Assembly (NCBI RefSeq): GCF_030848805.1
Contig: NC_092360.1
Span: 13,516,001 to 13,580,000, forward strand
DNA: 64,000 nt
Source of the DNA: Temnothorax longispinosus
Lineage: Eukaryota; Arthropoda; Insecta; Hymenoptera; Formicidae
Direction: 5' to 3'
Made by a program: the position numbers and the translations under genes. Positions 53,162-64,000 of the stretch are shown in pieces; the first letter of the stretch is position 1, and each line of letters begins with the position of its first letter. The notes below the pieces were generated by a model that was given only the letters and a program-made list of their open reading frames with translations, was not told the DNA's origin and did not search any database.

Positions 53162-53373
53162 ATATAAAATCAGATGTCTCATGGTTAAAATACAATATAG
53201 AATCTTGGGACGAAGTCATAGAAAAATGGAGAAGAACTTTTGAAGTAAGAAAAAATTCAAAAACTACTAATTTTTATGCGTTTCTTAAGGAGTGGGCTCC
53301 TTTAAAACATAAAGATAAGGCAGAATGTTTGGTAAGGAATTTTCAGCCAGTGTTTTTTACACAGTTTATATAA
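53162..53373 (+). pseudogene. Exon-like fragment of an unidentified repetitive protein
   Basis: Immediately right of the LTR insertion, TTTTTAG is followed by an open plus-strand frame to a TAA at 53371-53373. It encodes DVSWLKYNIESWDEVIEKW, RRTFEVRKNSKTTNFYAFL and KEWAPLKHKDKAECL. The W-D-x-V-x-x-K-W-x-x-T-F-x-x-R arrangement resembles segments of proteins carried by repetitive elements in ants, but I cannot name the family. The last ~12 codons look non-homologous. The LTR element may have landed in the intron just before it. Confidence 0.35.
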
Positions 53374-53824
53374 ATAATTACATAGTTTATATTAATAATT
53401 ATATTTTTTACAGATTAATATTGATTTTGATCTACTGTTTCCTGATAAAAATTTACGGTGCCAACGAGCCCCGGTCTCCCCTATGTTTCCTTGATGTTTC
53501 CTTCATTTGTCTCTAAAATTATAAAAGTTTTTTTTATAAACATCAGAATTATACTTTATTTACATATACTTACAATGATTCAGTTGATACGAAGAACTTT
53601 TTCTTCGGATGTATCTCCTCATCCATTACATCGAGCGGTATCCTCCTTCTGTTTCTTCGAAAGAGTCTGACAATCAGAGGTCTGATTCTTCTCCACCAGC
53701 GGTTTCTATACATGAATTAAATATAAATCAATATTAATATATAAATCAAATATACCACACAAAATAATTAAATTGGCTAAAATTAAATGTTTCTATTACA
53801 CATAATTCGAGTAAAATCTTTAAA
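53374..53824. other. No gene seen
   Basis: AT-rich spacer; short frames at 53325-53670 are unrecognised. Confidence 0.5.
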
Positions 53825-53990
53825 ATAATCAATATCATGTGTTAATATAACTTGAAAAATAAAGTCAAAAGAACAAATATAAATGTAAAGTACAATGTCA
53901 ATTAATTAACATTTCTCATTTGTCAACAAGTAACATACGATGAATGAGTCATTTTAACTTAAAATTTAGAGTGGACTTTCTATAAAATAA
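53825..53990. repeat. Dispersed repeat, copy 2 (inverted partner 3500-3655)
   Basis: Reverse-complement relative of 3500-3655; see that entry for shared blocks. Diverged by substitutions and short indels. Confidence 0.7.
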
Positions 53991-54898
53991 ATATACATAT
54001 ATAGGCCAGTCAATAAAGACACTAAAATTCAAAAATTTAACTTTAATTACAAAAGTTTTCTGATGAAATAGATAAAAGTTTTCTGATGGGTGAGTTAAAA
54101 TACCAATAAATCTCATTTTGCAACCATCCCCGAGTTTCGGAACATGTTAAGTATTGCAAAAAATGTCAATTTATTATAACTTTGCGAAAAAAATTGCAAA
54201 AGTCCTGCAAACTTAAAGCAAAAATTTTTATTTTTCCCCCCTTTGCGGGAAAATAATTCTACTTACAGAAAATGATTGTCGACCATCTGATCGTCGATGT
54301 TGTCCATGCCAACAGCGTTTGAAAGATGATAATGTAAATCTGTTAATACAAAATGGCTTTTATAGTTACAATTAATTTAAATGTAGCTATGGGACTTGTA
54401 AACGTTTGTCTACAAGTGATGTGTAAACTCATACTTGATAATAACTTTGTTGTTAAATATTTATTGATTGATATTTAGGATGCAAAGTCGGGCAAAAATA
54501 AAAGTGGCAGGTAATAGATGTTTGTTAAGTTAGCACCCCTCTTCCCACAAAAAACCGGAATAACACATATGCAGAAATTAAGTGCTCTTTATGTGCTAAT
54601 TATGTGCTCTATTCACGATTCTTGTGCTCGAGCGGTTTTGCGGGAAATCGCAATTGAAAGTGGGGATGCTGGCTTAACGTAAGTTAGCACCCCCCCCCTC
54701 ATTAAAATTACATATAACATATAAACTTAATATGCTTTTTATGTGGTTTTTATGTGCTTTCAAATGCCTCAAACAAAATTAGTCTGTCTAGACAGACTGT
54801 CTGTAATAGTTGAAAAGTATACGCAAAAAAAGATCTATTTAATACTGATATAAGAGTAAAATATTAGTTAAAATACAGAAAGCGAAATAATTCTTGTC
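53991..54898. other. Spacer with paired TAAGTTAGCACCCC motifs
   Basis: The 14-mer TAAGTTAGCACCCC occurs in direct orientation at 54526 and 54680, bracketing about 150 bases that include four TATGTGCT-type words. No gene. Confidence 0.5.
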
Positions 54899-55128
54899 TT
54901 AACATGTTTTTTGATTAATGTGTTCTCGAAATATGCACAATAAAATTTTCGTGCTCGTCTCCTTTGACCGACCCAAATGTGAGCATCCCATACGTACAAG
55001 AGTAAAGTACTAGTTATTAAAATGTTCCTCAATTTATATGCTTTCAAAATATGCACAATGAGATTTCCGTCCCCTTCCCGTTTGGCCGACCCGAACGTGA
55101 GCACCCCATACGTACAAGAGTAAAGTGT
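54899..55128 (+). repeat. Two tandem copies of a ~117 bp unit
   Basis: Both units share AAATATGCACAATRARATTT, a GACCGACCC/GGCCGACCC block and CCCATACGTACAAGAGTAAA. Copies lie at about 54899-55012 and 55018-55128 and differ by roughly 20%, so the duplication is old. Confidence 0.75.
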
Positions 55129-55204
55129 ATTTACCGCACCGATATTTCGCGATGCAACATTTTCTATTAGAAGAAGCGCTTACCTTTTTATCTTCTTCCG
55201 ATCT

Positions 55205-55246
<42 letters not shown>

Positions 55247-56064
55247 CGTTACTCAAGCCGTTGACACTAAAAACTATCTAAAAGTCGTCTATTGTCAAAT
55301 GAGATGTCTCGCGATCGGCCAATGGCGCAAAACTAAACTCGCTGCCTTTATCATTTCTCTACTACCCTGTTTTTCCACCACCCTGTTTCTCCATCACCCT
55401 CTTTCTCCAACCCCCCTTGCTCTATAACCCTCTTTCATCCCCTTTTTCCCTTCTCTGCAGAGCCATGCGCGAGTATAGAAATTTGAATTATAAATATCAA
55501 TAGTGCATGTAAGAGTACGACCGCTCACTGAGCAATTAAGTAATGTAATTTGAATCCAAAAGTGAGATTCAATCACATTCTGTTGCTACTTAGCTCAATG
55601 AGACTGACATTAAAATATCAGATTCAATTACGTAAGTAGAATAAACGAATTTTAAAACAAAGTTTTAAAATATTTATACAATTTAGCAAAACTAACAGAG
55701 CACATATTATATGGAACTTCTCGGAATAAATTTTGATCGGAATTATTTTTTCTCCTTTATAAATCACAATAGGAAATAAAATAATTCTAATAAGAATCTA
55801 TTCCAAAAAGTTCCGTAATACATATCCTAATTTCTTTTATTTTATTGTATTGGTTTTACTTTTTATTCTGTAAAATTGTTTGATGGTATGTAAATAGCCT
55901 TATATTAGATTTACTATAAAATTGACATTTATAAATATTTCTTTTCTTTTTCTAATAGTTATAGATACTTTTTAATCTTAAAATATACTATTCCATTAAA
56001 AATCTGCAATATAAAAGTACTTTGTTAAGTTATATCTTCATTTTTTAGAAATACTGTCAAAATC
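55129..56064. other. Spacer with a (TC)n microsatellite
   Basis: (TC)n occupies about 55209-55243. The open frame across it (55125-55427) is not recognised. The rest is AT-rich to the start of the non-LTR element. Confidence 0.6.
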
Positions 56065-56202
56065 ACAGTCGTACACAGTCAGTCGGAGAGCACAGACGTG
56101 TTTATTATTAAGTCTAACATATACAAGTTTCGACTGAAGGTTGCTTTACTGGTCTCGGATTCTCGATTTCTCCTGCTTCCTGTATCTCGCATTTTGGATA
56201 GA

Positions 56203-57027
56203 ATGCCAATGTGCGATAAAACGGCCCTGGATAAAAAGACGTGCAAAGGCTGCGGGGCGACAGTGGTCAATTGTTTGTGATGATTGTGGCATCGCCTCTC
56301 ATCCTGGCTGTTTAGCCCGAACGGGCCATCCTCACTCCGACGGCAGATTTATCTGCTGCTCCTCTGACCCGACAGACCCTTTGGTCGGAAAAATAAGAGC
56401 CATAATTCGTGAAGAGTTCGCTAACTTTTGCGATGAAATTGTGAGTTCGTTTCGTGCTGATATAGAGCGGATTTCAGCTGAGATGCTAGGGCTAGCGGGG
56501 AGAGTCGCGGAGATTGAGAACAAGTTATTATCCGCCTCCCCTTCCATCGATCAGGAGAAATTAATGGAGGAGATTTCCGAGAGGGAGAGAAGATCTTCGA
56601 ACTTAATTTTTTATAACCTTAATGAGTCAAATTCTCCATCTCCTGTGAGCGATGACGTCTCGAATGATTTGTCCATTGCTGAGGAAATAATTCGTAAGAT
56701 ACGGCCCCCAAACCCTCCTCGTATCAAGATTCGGAGACTCGGCACTTTTAAACAGGGTCATGCAAGACCTTTGCGAGTCTCACTGCCATCCAGATCTGAC
56801 GCCATCGACATACTGAGGAGGAAGAATAGTTACTCTGGGCCAGTTGCTATCAAACAGGATTTAACCAAGAAACAGCGTGATCATTTCGTTTGTGTTAAGA
56901 AGCGGTTTGAATCGCTTAAAGACACTGGTGTTACCGACATATGACTTTGAGATTTATTAACGGTGTGCCGAAAATTGTAAAAGCTCCCACTAATATGCGC
57001 CAAAAAAACGCGACTATCACCCTTTAG
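56203..57027 (+). pseudogene. ORF1 of the non-LTR element (PHD finger, RRM-like)
   Basis: The start at ATG 56203 (MPMCDKTALDKKTCKGCG) gives the first zinc ligands. A one-base break near 56268 shifts to the frame containing CDDCGIASHPGCL and FICC, completing a PHD-type C4HC3-like finger. A coiled-coil (VAEIENKLL, EEISERERRSS) is followed by an RRM-like segment (SNLIFYNLNES, IRRLGTF, RPLRVSLPS, AIDILRRKN), as in many CR1/Jockey ORF1 proteins that bind element RNA. A second break near 56942 moves into LRFINGVPKIVKAPTNMRQK and a stop at about 57027. Two frameshifts make it non-functional here. Confidence 0.75.
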
Positions 57028-57041
57028 CGTATTATCAGAAT

Positions 57042-58217
57042 GTGAGAGGTTTGAGGACGAAATTGGCTGATCTGCGGTGTTCGATCAATTCTTCCGTGCT
57101 GAAAGTTGATTTTATTATTTTTACAGAAACGTGGCTTAATTCTGGTGTTTCTGATGCTGAACTGGGCCTAAGTGATTTTAAAGTTTTCCGGTGTGACAGG
57201 GATAAACATACTAGCATCTACTCGAGGGGCGGCGGTGTTTTAATTGCTGTCCGTAATTGTTTTCCCAGCCGCTGTATTGAAATATCTCCTTCTAACATTG
57301 AACATCTTTTTGTTGAAGTAAGGATCGGCCGTCGCGTATTTATTATTGTCGCTGTCTATATTCCGCCTAATTCTTCGCCTGATGTTTATGAATCTCATTG
57401 TCGTTCCGTGCTGGATGTTTGTTTTTCTTATCCTAATGCTAAACTTATTATTCTTGGTGACTTTAACCTGCCAAATATTATCTGGTATCAAAACAATTCA
57501 TCTCTGAATTATAATGCCAGGGGCGGCTCACAATTAAGACAAGCTGATATTGTCAACGAATATTTTAGTCTTTGCAACTTTCGGCAATACAATAATATAA
57601 GCAATGCGCTGGGGAACGAGCTTGATCTGATTTTTTCCTCTCTCGATGGTATTTACGTACATGCTTCCCTCGAGCCTCTCCTTCCTTGCGACGCACATCA
57701 TCCTGCTCTCGAATTTGCCCTGCCACTTCCCACTGCTGCTCGTCCTTCAGGGAATTCTTTCTGCAGACCGTGTTTTAAACGTGCCGATTTTTCTGCAATT
57801 GATGACTATTTAGGTCAAATTGACTGGGACTCTGCCTTTGCTAATATTCTGGTGGATGAGGCCACTGAGCTACTTTACTCTCACTTGAACTTTGCGATCA
57901 ATACTTATGTTCCCTCTTATGTTATTTTCGAATCTACTTATCCAGCATGGTTCACCAAGGAATTAATTTCTCTAATCAGGGCCAAGAAAGCGGCACACTT
58001 AAGATATAAATGCACTCTCTCATTCTCTGATTATCTATCTTTCTCTCACCTTAGAGCTAGATGTAAATCTCTGCCTGCTGTTTGCTGGTCTGATTTTATT
58101 GATAGATCTGAACATGCGCTGTCGAATAATACCAATCTTTTCTGGGGCTTTATCAGAGACATTAGATCTTCCAAGCATTGCGCCTCTCAGATTCTGCATA
58201 ATCAAGAGACACGGTAG
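57042..58217 (+). pseudogene. ORF2 part 1: APE-type endonuclease
   Basis: 391 codons open, with no ATG at the start; the frame is open upstream to about 57028. AP-endonuclease-like motifs in order: NVRGLRTKL, ETWLNSG (Mg-binding Glu), GGGVLIAV, VYIPPNSSP, ILGDFNLPN (catalytic Asp/Asn), ELDLIFSS and CDAHHPALEF (catalytic His). It nicks target DNA to prime reverse transcription. The linker toward RT ends at a stop at 58217, just before a GC-rich ~85-base stretch that looks inserted. Confidence 0.85.
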
Positions 58218-58690
58218 TGCTCGCGCCAAGTACACGCGGAGCGAGACCGACCGTGACTCTTTTACGCGACGCGACGGGTTGCGAGTACCCGAGATGTGAT
58301 CATTTACTGGAGGATGATGAATCTATTGCGAACTGCTTCGCTGATTATTTCGAATCTGTTTATATTAGTAGCGATGTAATCGACGAATACCCTGACAGCG
58401 GTTTTAACTTAAATCACCCCTTGGATCTTTTATCCCTGGACATATCAATTTCGGATGTGTATAACGAGATTTGTGAGCTTCCATTGAGCTGCTCCGCGGG
58501 GTTGGATGGCATTCCACCTTTATTACTAAAATCATGTATCTTTATCGCGTCAAGATTTCTGTGGCTGATCTTTAAGAAGTCACTGAGGGATGGTGCCTTC
58601 CCATCTCTTTGGAAGCAATGTCTCGTCTCTCCGATTTTTAAAGGTGGCGACCGTCAATCAGTCACTAACTATCGTCCTACATATATGTAA
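58217..58690 (+). pseudogene. ORF2 part 2: RT N-terminal region
   Basis: After the GC-rich anomaly the frame gives DDESIANCFADYFESVY, then SCSAGLDGIPPLLLKSC and FPSLWKQCLVSPIFKGGD...NYRP, the finger motifs 0-2 of non-LTR reverse transcriptases. A break at about 58683, just after NYRP, moves into the next frame. Confidence 0.8.
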
Positions 58691-59972
58691 ACAAAATGTT
58701 ATGCCGAAAATCTTTGATAGCATTGTTGCTCGAAAACTTAGCTCCCTATGTAAAAACATTATTATAAAAGAACAACATGGATTTGTACCGGGACGCTCGA
58801 CAACGACAAATCTTGTTAATTACTATGATTTTTTAACTTCTGCTGTTGAGAGTGGATCCCAGGTTGACTCAGTTTATACCGATTTTAGAAAAGCCTTTGA
58901 CTCAGTTAATCATACAATATTAATGTGTAAACTTCGATCTCTAGGGTTCGGAGGTTCTTTTTTGCGTTGGATATCCTGCTTCCTATCAAACAGGTCTCAA
59001 GTCATAAAGTTTAATAATAGCTTCTCCAGAAGTATAAATGTTTTGTCTGGAGTGCCGCAGGGCTCACATCTTGGCCCTCTTTTATTTGTTTTATTTATTA
59101 ATGACATAGCTGCTTTTATTAAATTCTGCTTTTTCTTACTGTATGCTGATGACCTTAAATTATACCGCCGGATTAATGGACCTGCTGATGCGCTTTTATT
59201 ACAACATGACTTATTTGAACTTGAGGCCTGGTGTAGGAGGAACTGTCTTCGGCTTAACGTCTCTAAATGTTTTGTTATTCACTTTTCTCGTAGACGTAAC
59301 TCATATTTATATAACTATACTCTTGATGGTTTACCTCTCTCAGCAGTGCGCAAAGCTCGAGATCTCGGGGTCTTGTTCAGTGCGGACTTATCATTTAATA
59401 CACATATACAATCAATAGTTTCATCTGCTTATAGAACGCTTGGATTCATCCTCCGATGGGGTAGATTTTTTAAGAATATAACCACTTTAAAATTATTATA
59501 CTGTACGTTAGTTCGCCCCAAGTTGGAGTACTGTTCCATAGTTTGGTCTCCGTATTTTGAATGTCATCAGTTATTGATTGAACGTGTGCAGCACAAATTC
59601 CTGCGTATGGCTGCTTATCGGCTAGGTAATCCCATGTCAATTACTTGCCATGAATACTGCATTATATTAGATAGATTAAATCTGCTATCGTTAGAAAATA
59701 GGAGACTAACCTTTGATCTTACATTTATTTTTAAGCTTCTTAATCACTCTATTGATTGTCCGGATTTGCTGGAACGTATCTATTTTAACATCCCGACTAG
59801 AGAATTAAGACAGTACTCTATCTTCCACCTCGAGTATCACCGTACTTTGTATAGCGCAAATTCGTGTGTAAATAGGCTAATAATATCTGCAAGTAATTTC
59901 TCCAATAGGGTTGACTTTTTTGGTGGCTCTGTATCAACTTTTAAACAAAAACTTTCTCATCTACTCTTGTAA
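58590..59972 (+). pseudogene. ORF2 part 3: RT palm/thumb and C-terminus
   Basis: Open from inside the previous segment; meaningful homology starts near 58690. Motifs: KIFDSIVARKL, EQHGFVPGRST, YTDFRKAFDSVNH (first catalytic Asp), GVPQGSHLGPLLF, LLYADDLKLYR (YADD box), LNVSKC and LGVLFSADLSF. A C-terminal domain follows with LVRPKLEYCSIVW and a Lys-rich end at TAA 59972. No stop interrupts this ~1.3 kb, the best preserved part of the element. Confidence 0.85.
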
Positions 59973-60128
59973 CCAGAATTTCTCCATATTATGTTGTAAA
60001 ATTTTTGTTTTATCTTATTGTTCTTGTTTTTTCTTTTCTTTTTGTACGCTAAAGGGTTTATTATCCGTTAATAAAAGTTTATTATAAAATAAGCCGCTTA
60101 AAGTACTTATTTATTTATTTATTTATTA

Positions 60129-61733
60129 TTTTTTTTAGAAAATGTTATAAATGGAATAAATCTATTTATATACATGTATATATTGTCCTCATAATAAAAC
60201 AAAATATGTAATTAATAACAATGACTTAATTGGGATATAAAAATTATCTTAGGTGACAGTTTATGCAAAAAAAAATAGAATGCCTACTTTCAAATAAATT
60301 ACTTATATTTATTACATTATATTTACAGTGAAATTGTAGGATACCTAGATGGAATAGAATCTCCACGTGTAGTGGAAACGACCACACAATATAATTTTTC
60401 AAATTTTATTTAAATAATTGGCAAGGTAAACGTGTCCAAGTGGTTGCGTGAAATGAGAACGTAAAGATAGAAACTTATATACAATCCAACTCTGTAAATA
60501 TAGCACCTTATCTTTAATCTTCTTAGTTTTTTTATTTGTATTGGAATATTTTGATTGATCATATCTTAAAAAGAATATAACATTAGATCCTTATTAGACT
60601 TTTTTTAGAAATACGTATTTTCTTCTAAAATGTTTTATCATGCAAAAGTTGTAGAATTTAGAGATAGATAAAGAATGGTACAATACATTTTCGAAAAAAT
60701 TGATTTTTGAAGATCATATAAAAATTATCGCCCTTTTTTTAAATAGAATTCTATAATTTTTTAAATATAATATGATTTTTCTAATTATTTTGCTTATAAA
60801 AAATATTATAGCAGTTTTATCTTCTAAAACTAATAGTTTAGGATGTATTTTATTTATATTTCAAGCCAAGATGTGCTGGAATAAAATATAAAATATCTCG
60901 TAAACTATTAAATAAAATTATACAATTCTTAACCCTTCGCTGGTAACGTTTTTTTCGGCACCTGTAACTGGGTCACTCCTGTCCGACGCCTAAAAAATAC
61001 TTGAAAGTGTTCTAAAAAAATCTGAAAAAATTCATGTTACCTTATTAACTATCCTACTTTAAGGATCAATCGCTATATTGCCGATTTTTTCATTTGTTTA
61101 AACAATATATTTATATAAACAAATAAAAACGTGAAGAATGGACCATTTTTTTCAAAAAATCGTAACTTTGGCAAAAATTAATATATTTTAAAAAACCAAA
61201 CGGGAAATTAAAGTTTAAGAATAGTACTTTAAAGAAAAAAATATTAGAAGTATGTATAAATTAATGGGATGCTTAAGTTTTGAGCATCAAAATCACGTTT
61301 TTTGAAAGTACGTAAATAGGTACAAATTACAGTAAAATACACATTTTATTCATTTTTAATCAATTTTATTCATGAAAATGTAATCAATCACAATTATTTA
61401 TTACAAAATTATAAAAAAGTACAAGAATATGAAAAAATTATAGTAATATCGAAACTCTAAGATAGATTAATAGATTGATATTTATAGATAATTAAGATTA
61501 ATCTATCAATTCCCAATGAAAGAACATGAATTTTTAGTAAAAAAAAACATTCAAATTAAAATAAACATTTTACTCACCTGCTATTTTTAATCAACGTAAC
61601 TGGTAACGTCATGTTAATATTGGGCTACCAAAGATCTCTCTGACCATATGTGGCGCTTCTTTTCAATTTGATTGTATATAAAAAACGGTCGTATTTCTCA
61701 TAGTATTTATATTCATATAATTCTATTTGAAAA
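60129..61733. other. AT-rich stretch, possible piggyBac-like terminus
   Basis: No gene. At 60930 the sequence TTAACCCTTCGCTGGTAACG begins with TTAA plus CCCT, as piggyBac-type ends do. A GTAACTGGTAACG echo lies near 61590, but clear inverted ends are not present. Confidence 0.45.
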
Positions 61734-62490
61734 ATGATAAGGACCTTTATGTAAGTTTAAAAAATTATTTTTTTTTTAAATTTATTTTACCATTATTTAT
61801 CTCTGCCAAAATCTTACAACTTTTGTATATAACATTTTTTAAAAAACATATGTATTAAAAAAATGTACAAATGCTCTGTTAAACTTGGTACAATTATTAA
61901 AATAAACACATTGATAGATTATACATTTGGATGGAGTACAAGCTAGGACTCCTAAAAACCCTAATTTTATTAATTGCAATAACGTATCATATGAATTACT
62001 CATACGGAGCAATACTGTAATTACAAATTTGAGCAAATATAACTCGAGTAAGACCAATGTCACTGATCCTGTCTCTATTCCACTAAAGGAAGTGTTTAAC
62101 ACATCCAATTATTTTGTTTGCAAGTTTTATTAGCGGAAATCATATTTATACACGTATCTTCTTTGTATTCTAAAAATATTAAAAACATTTTATAATATTA
62201 TATTAATAAAAATACTTAAAAATAATTTTAATTATTATAAATTTATATATCATACAGCATTGGAAGGATACGTTAAAACAAATTTCGCTAACGTTCATAA
62301 TATAGCAAGTTGAAAAAAATAATTGGCTGTGGATCAATCACAGATAGTACCTGCAAAATAGAAATACATGTTGTAAACTTTAACAAAGATAAATATTTTA
62401 AATTAAATATCACAAAAGATGATAAAGTAAAAGTAATGGGAACTACACAAAATAAAGATACAGCTTCTTATATGTTCAGATTGTTATAAA
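61734..62490 (+). CDS. Candidate small secreted-protein gene (3 exons, doubtful)
   Basis: ATG at 61734 is followed after 17 bases by a strong GTAAGT donor. An open segment at about 61927-62130 encodes KNPNFINCNNVSYELLIRSN and KEVFNTSNYFVCKFY with several sequons. After an ATACAG acceptor-like site at about 62257 comes LEGYVKTNFANVHNIA. One base out of frame, an open block to TAA at 62488-62490 encodes KKIIGCGSITDSTCKIEIHV, then FKLNITKDDKVKVM. Composition is more protein-like than the surroundings (paired Cys, alternating hydrophobic strands), but acceptor sites are weak and the last junction needs a frameshift. The product is unrecognised; it may be a decayed gene. Confidence 0.3.
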
Positions 62491-63330
62491 TATATATATA
62501 TATATTAGTATTACATATAATTTTAAATGTAATTTTAATTTATTGATCAAACGTTGGTTTGGTGAATTTACAAAACGATTACAAAACTATCGAACCAAAT
62601 GTTTACAGATGTACTTGCAAACAACAATTGAAACAATTTGTTCAGTAGGTACATTTTGAGATCGTTACAGTTACATATTGTTTATTTGCATTACAAATAT
62701 TACTATTGATTTTTTACTGTACATATTGAACTTTTTGATGTAACAGAGAAGGAAAAGTTCTGCAAATTATCGTTAGTAATTACATACACGTTTATGACAG
62801 GATCTATGTGGAAAGACGTTTTATTTTTAAAAGGAAAATAGAGAGGAGGCAATGAATGATTACACGAATCAATTTAAAAAAACTGCAACCAAGCAGACCA
62901 AGATAACTATATTTTTCAAGCCAGTTAACAATTAAAATTTGTTAAAAGTATATTTAATACATAAATTTATTACATACATTGCATATTATTATTTTAAATT
63001 AAAAAAAATCTTGTCTTAGATTTTTTGTTTAATTTGATTTTTCTTGAAACGTATCACATATACCACCATACATTTAACTACTCCATATTTTAATACAACT
63101 AGATCATTTCCTTATTATAACGCAAAATAGATTATAGCAAACTATAACTAATATACGTACACTAATATACATATTATCATCAATATTACATTAAAAATTA
63201 TATTTTTACTGTATGAGCGACGTAATTTTTTCGGGCTATGTGTCTATCCTATTTTGTTTTTTCTCTTCGCTCAGTGAGGTGATAGAGGCTAGAGGCTAGC
63301 GTGCAGTATCTAGTTTTGCTCCGATAAGAG
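62491..63330. other. AT-rich stretch, no gene seen
   Basis: AT-rich DNA with a (TA)n run after 62490 and an imperfect GAGGCTAG tandem word near 63290 (AGAGGCTAGAGGCTAGCG). It is the 3' flank of the retropepsin ORF. Confidence 0.5.
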
Positions 63331-64000
63331 TTACAGCTCATCTAAATTTATAATTTTAAAACGTTTTCCAAGAAATATAAAGCATAAAGATGGACAATCT
63401 AAAAAATTTCTACCAAGTAGCACGTCGAATTCCATTGAGGAATCCGGTACCGTCAAAAATTTTACTTTTTGCTTCGCACCTTTGACCTCTACCACCCCAT
63501 GAAAGATGCCGTCAAAGTTGAGAGGCGTGCCGTCAAGCATGTGAACTGAATGATTAATGCTTGAAGCAGGAGCGCGCGATTCGCTCAAAATGACCCTAGT
63601 TTTTATAAGGCTAAGAGGTGCCCCGGAATCAAGACATGCATCTAAATAATATTCATTTCCATCCTCATTTATCGATGTTATTTTAACTGTTACCACGTAC
63701 GGCAACGGCACCTCAGGCGGCTCCTCATGCGCAGGCTGCCTAGACCCCGTTTGTGTTGTAGCGTCCTTGGTCTCTGCCGATGCTGCCGACTGCGCTACAA
63801 GTTGTGCTGACGGACACAGGACACTCATGGCCGCTTCACCTCCTGCAGAAGACGCCTCCGTTTTTCCGCCGCCGGATATTTTTGTCAGCGAGTCAATTTT
63901 CTCATGAGCCAATAGCAGTTGTTCACTCAGAAAAAGTGTCTGTAGACGAAAGTAAGCCAGGTCATTCCGCACCGCTTCCTTTGTTTCGCTGCTGTCCTCG
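63331..64000 (-). CDS. Retropepsin-bearing retroelement ORF, partial at window edge
   Basis: A minus-strand ORF ending at 63331 and open to the window edge (first Met at 63972, but the frame continues upstream). The N-terminal part is helical (NDLAYFRLQTLFLSEQLLLA) and Ala/Ser/Pro-rich. From residue ~90 a retroviral-type aspartic protease fold is evident: VTVKITSINEDGNEYYLDACLDSGAP with the D-S-G active site, a flap-like HMLDGTPLNF, and the hydrophobic FDVLLGRNFL near the end (LLGR/D-type motif of gypsy proteases). No RT follows within the visible 3' DNA: after the stop there is AT-rich sequence. It could be a gag-pro ORF with pol missing or a domesticated protease. Confidence 0.55.
   Translation of the reverse strand, partial: EDSSETKEAVRNDLAYFRLQTLFLSEQLLLAHEKIDSLTKISGGGKTEASSAGGEAAMSVLCPSAQLVAQSAASAETKDATTQTGSRQPAHEEPPEVPLPYVVTVKITSINEDGNEYYLDACLDSGAPLSLIKTRVILSESRAPASSINHSVHMLDGTPLNFDGIFHGVVEVKGAKQKVKFLTVPDSSMEFDVLLGRNFLDCPSLCFIFLGKRFKIINLDEL

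Larger units (their letters stand above)
56065..60128 (+). mobile_element. Non-LTR retrotransposon, Jockey/CR1-like, near full length
   Basis: The 5' end is near 56065-56085 (ACAGTCAGTCGGAGAGCACA). ORF1 carries a PHD-like finger and ORF2 an endonuclease and RT. The 3' UTR runs to about 60085, with a short (ATTT)n tail at 60105-60128, and no terminal repeats. Frame breaks occur in both ORFs, so it is inactive, but all domains are present. It differs from the fragment at 33691-34428. Confidence 0.85.

Noticed and set aside
54001..54020. AGGCCAGTCAA words at 4085 and 54002 near both copies of the dispersed repeat
   Set aside because: Positions and orientation relative to the repeat differ, so they are not part of one collinear unit.

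Overview
The window looks like AT-rich, repeat-dense chromosomal DNA of an insect, most likely an ant or another hymenopteran. The evidence is eukaryotic genes with small exons and GT/AG introns, a DUF4806-type protein family that is abundant in ants, a neurotrypsin/Tequila-like protease with SRCR, LDLa and trypsin domains, many TA- and TTAA-flanked MITEs, and several transposon classes. The species call is inference. No rRNA, tRNA or CRISPR array was seen.

Layout. 1-12.1 kb: diverged repeats, with a ~300 bp inverted repeat at the two ends of the block and a broken DUF4806-like gene (10155-11679, minus). 12.65 kb: a clear terminal exon of an unidentified plus-strand gene. 13-16.4 kb: MITEs, including a ~400 bp foldback. 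16.5-20 kb: a decayed multi-exon SRCR/LDLa/trypsin protease gene whose splice sites and catalytic triad persist while several frameshifts and a stop break it. 20-31 kb: AT-rich DNA with a mariner fragment, a decayed receptor (GPCR) exon, a transposon-related fragment and MITEs, one of them a perfect 57-bp-arm palindrome. 31-35 kb: a broken C2H2 zinc-finger transposon-type gene, microsatellites and a non-LTR retrotransposon tail. 35-41.5 kb: a hammerhead-like motif, a BEN-like ORF, the N-terminal third of a Helitron Rep/helicase gene and tandem repeats.

41561-53114 is the centrepiece. It is a young 11.55 kb Ty3/gypsy-type LTR retroelement on the minus strand, with 965 bp LTRs differing at about two sites and an ATAT target duplication. 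It encodes gag, protease-RT-RNase H, integrase and an env-like glycoprotein. It also has two extra ORFs between env and the 3' LTR; the second is Cys-rich (three CxxC pairs) and is followed directly by a homopolymer A run. pol is interrupted at two places. 56.07-60.1 kb holds a non-LTR (Jockey/CR1-like) retrotransposon with a PHD-finger ORF1 and an endonuclease/RT ORF2, full-length but frameshifted. 61.7-62.5 kb contains a possible small secreted-protein gene. The window ends inside a retropepsin-bearing ORF (63331-64000, minus).

The genes do not form a pathway. The logic is that of a transposon graveyard with one recent retrovirus-like insertion and relics of several host genes (protease, DUF4806 protein, GPCR). 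The item most worth following up is the extra coding material carried by the env-bearing LTR element.
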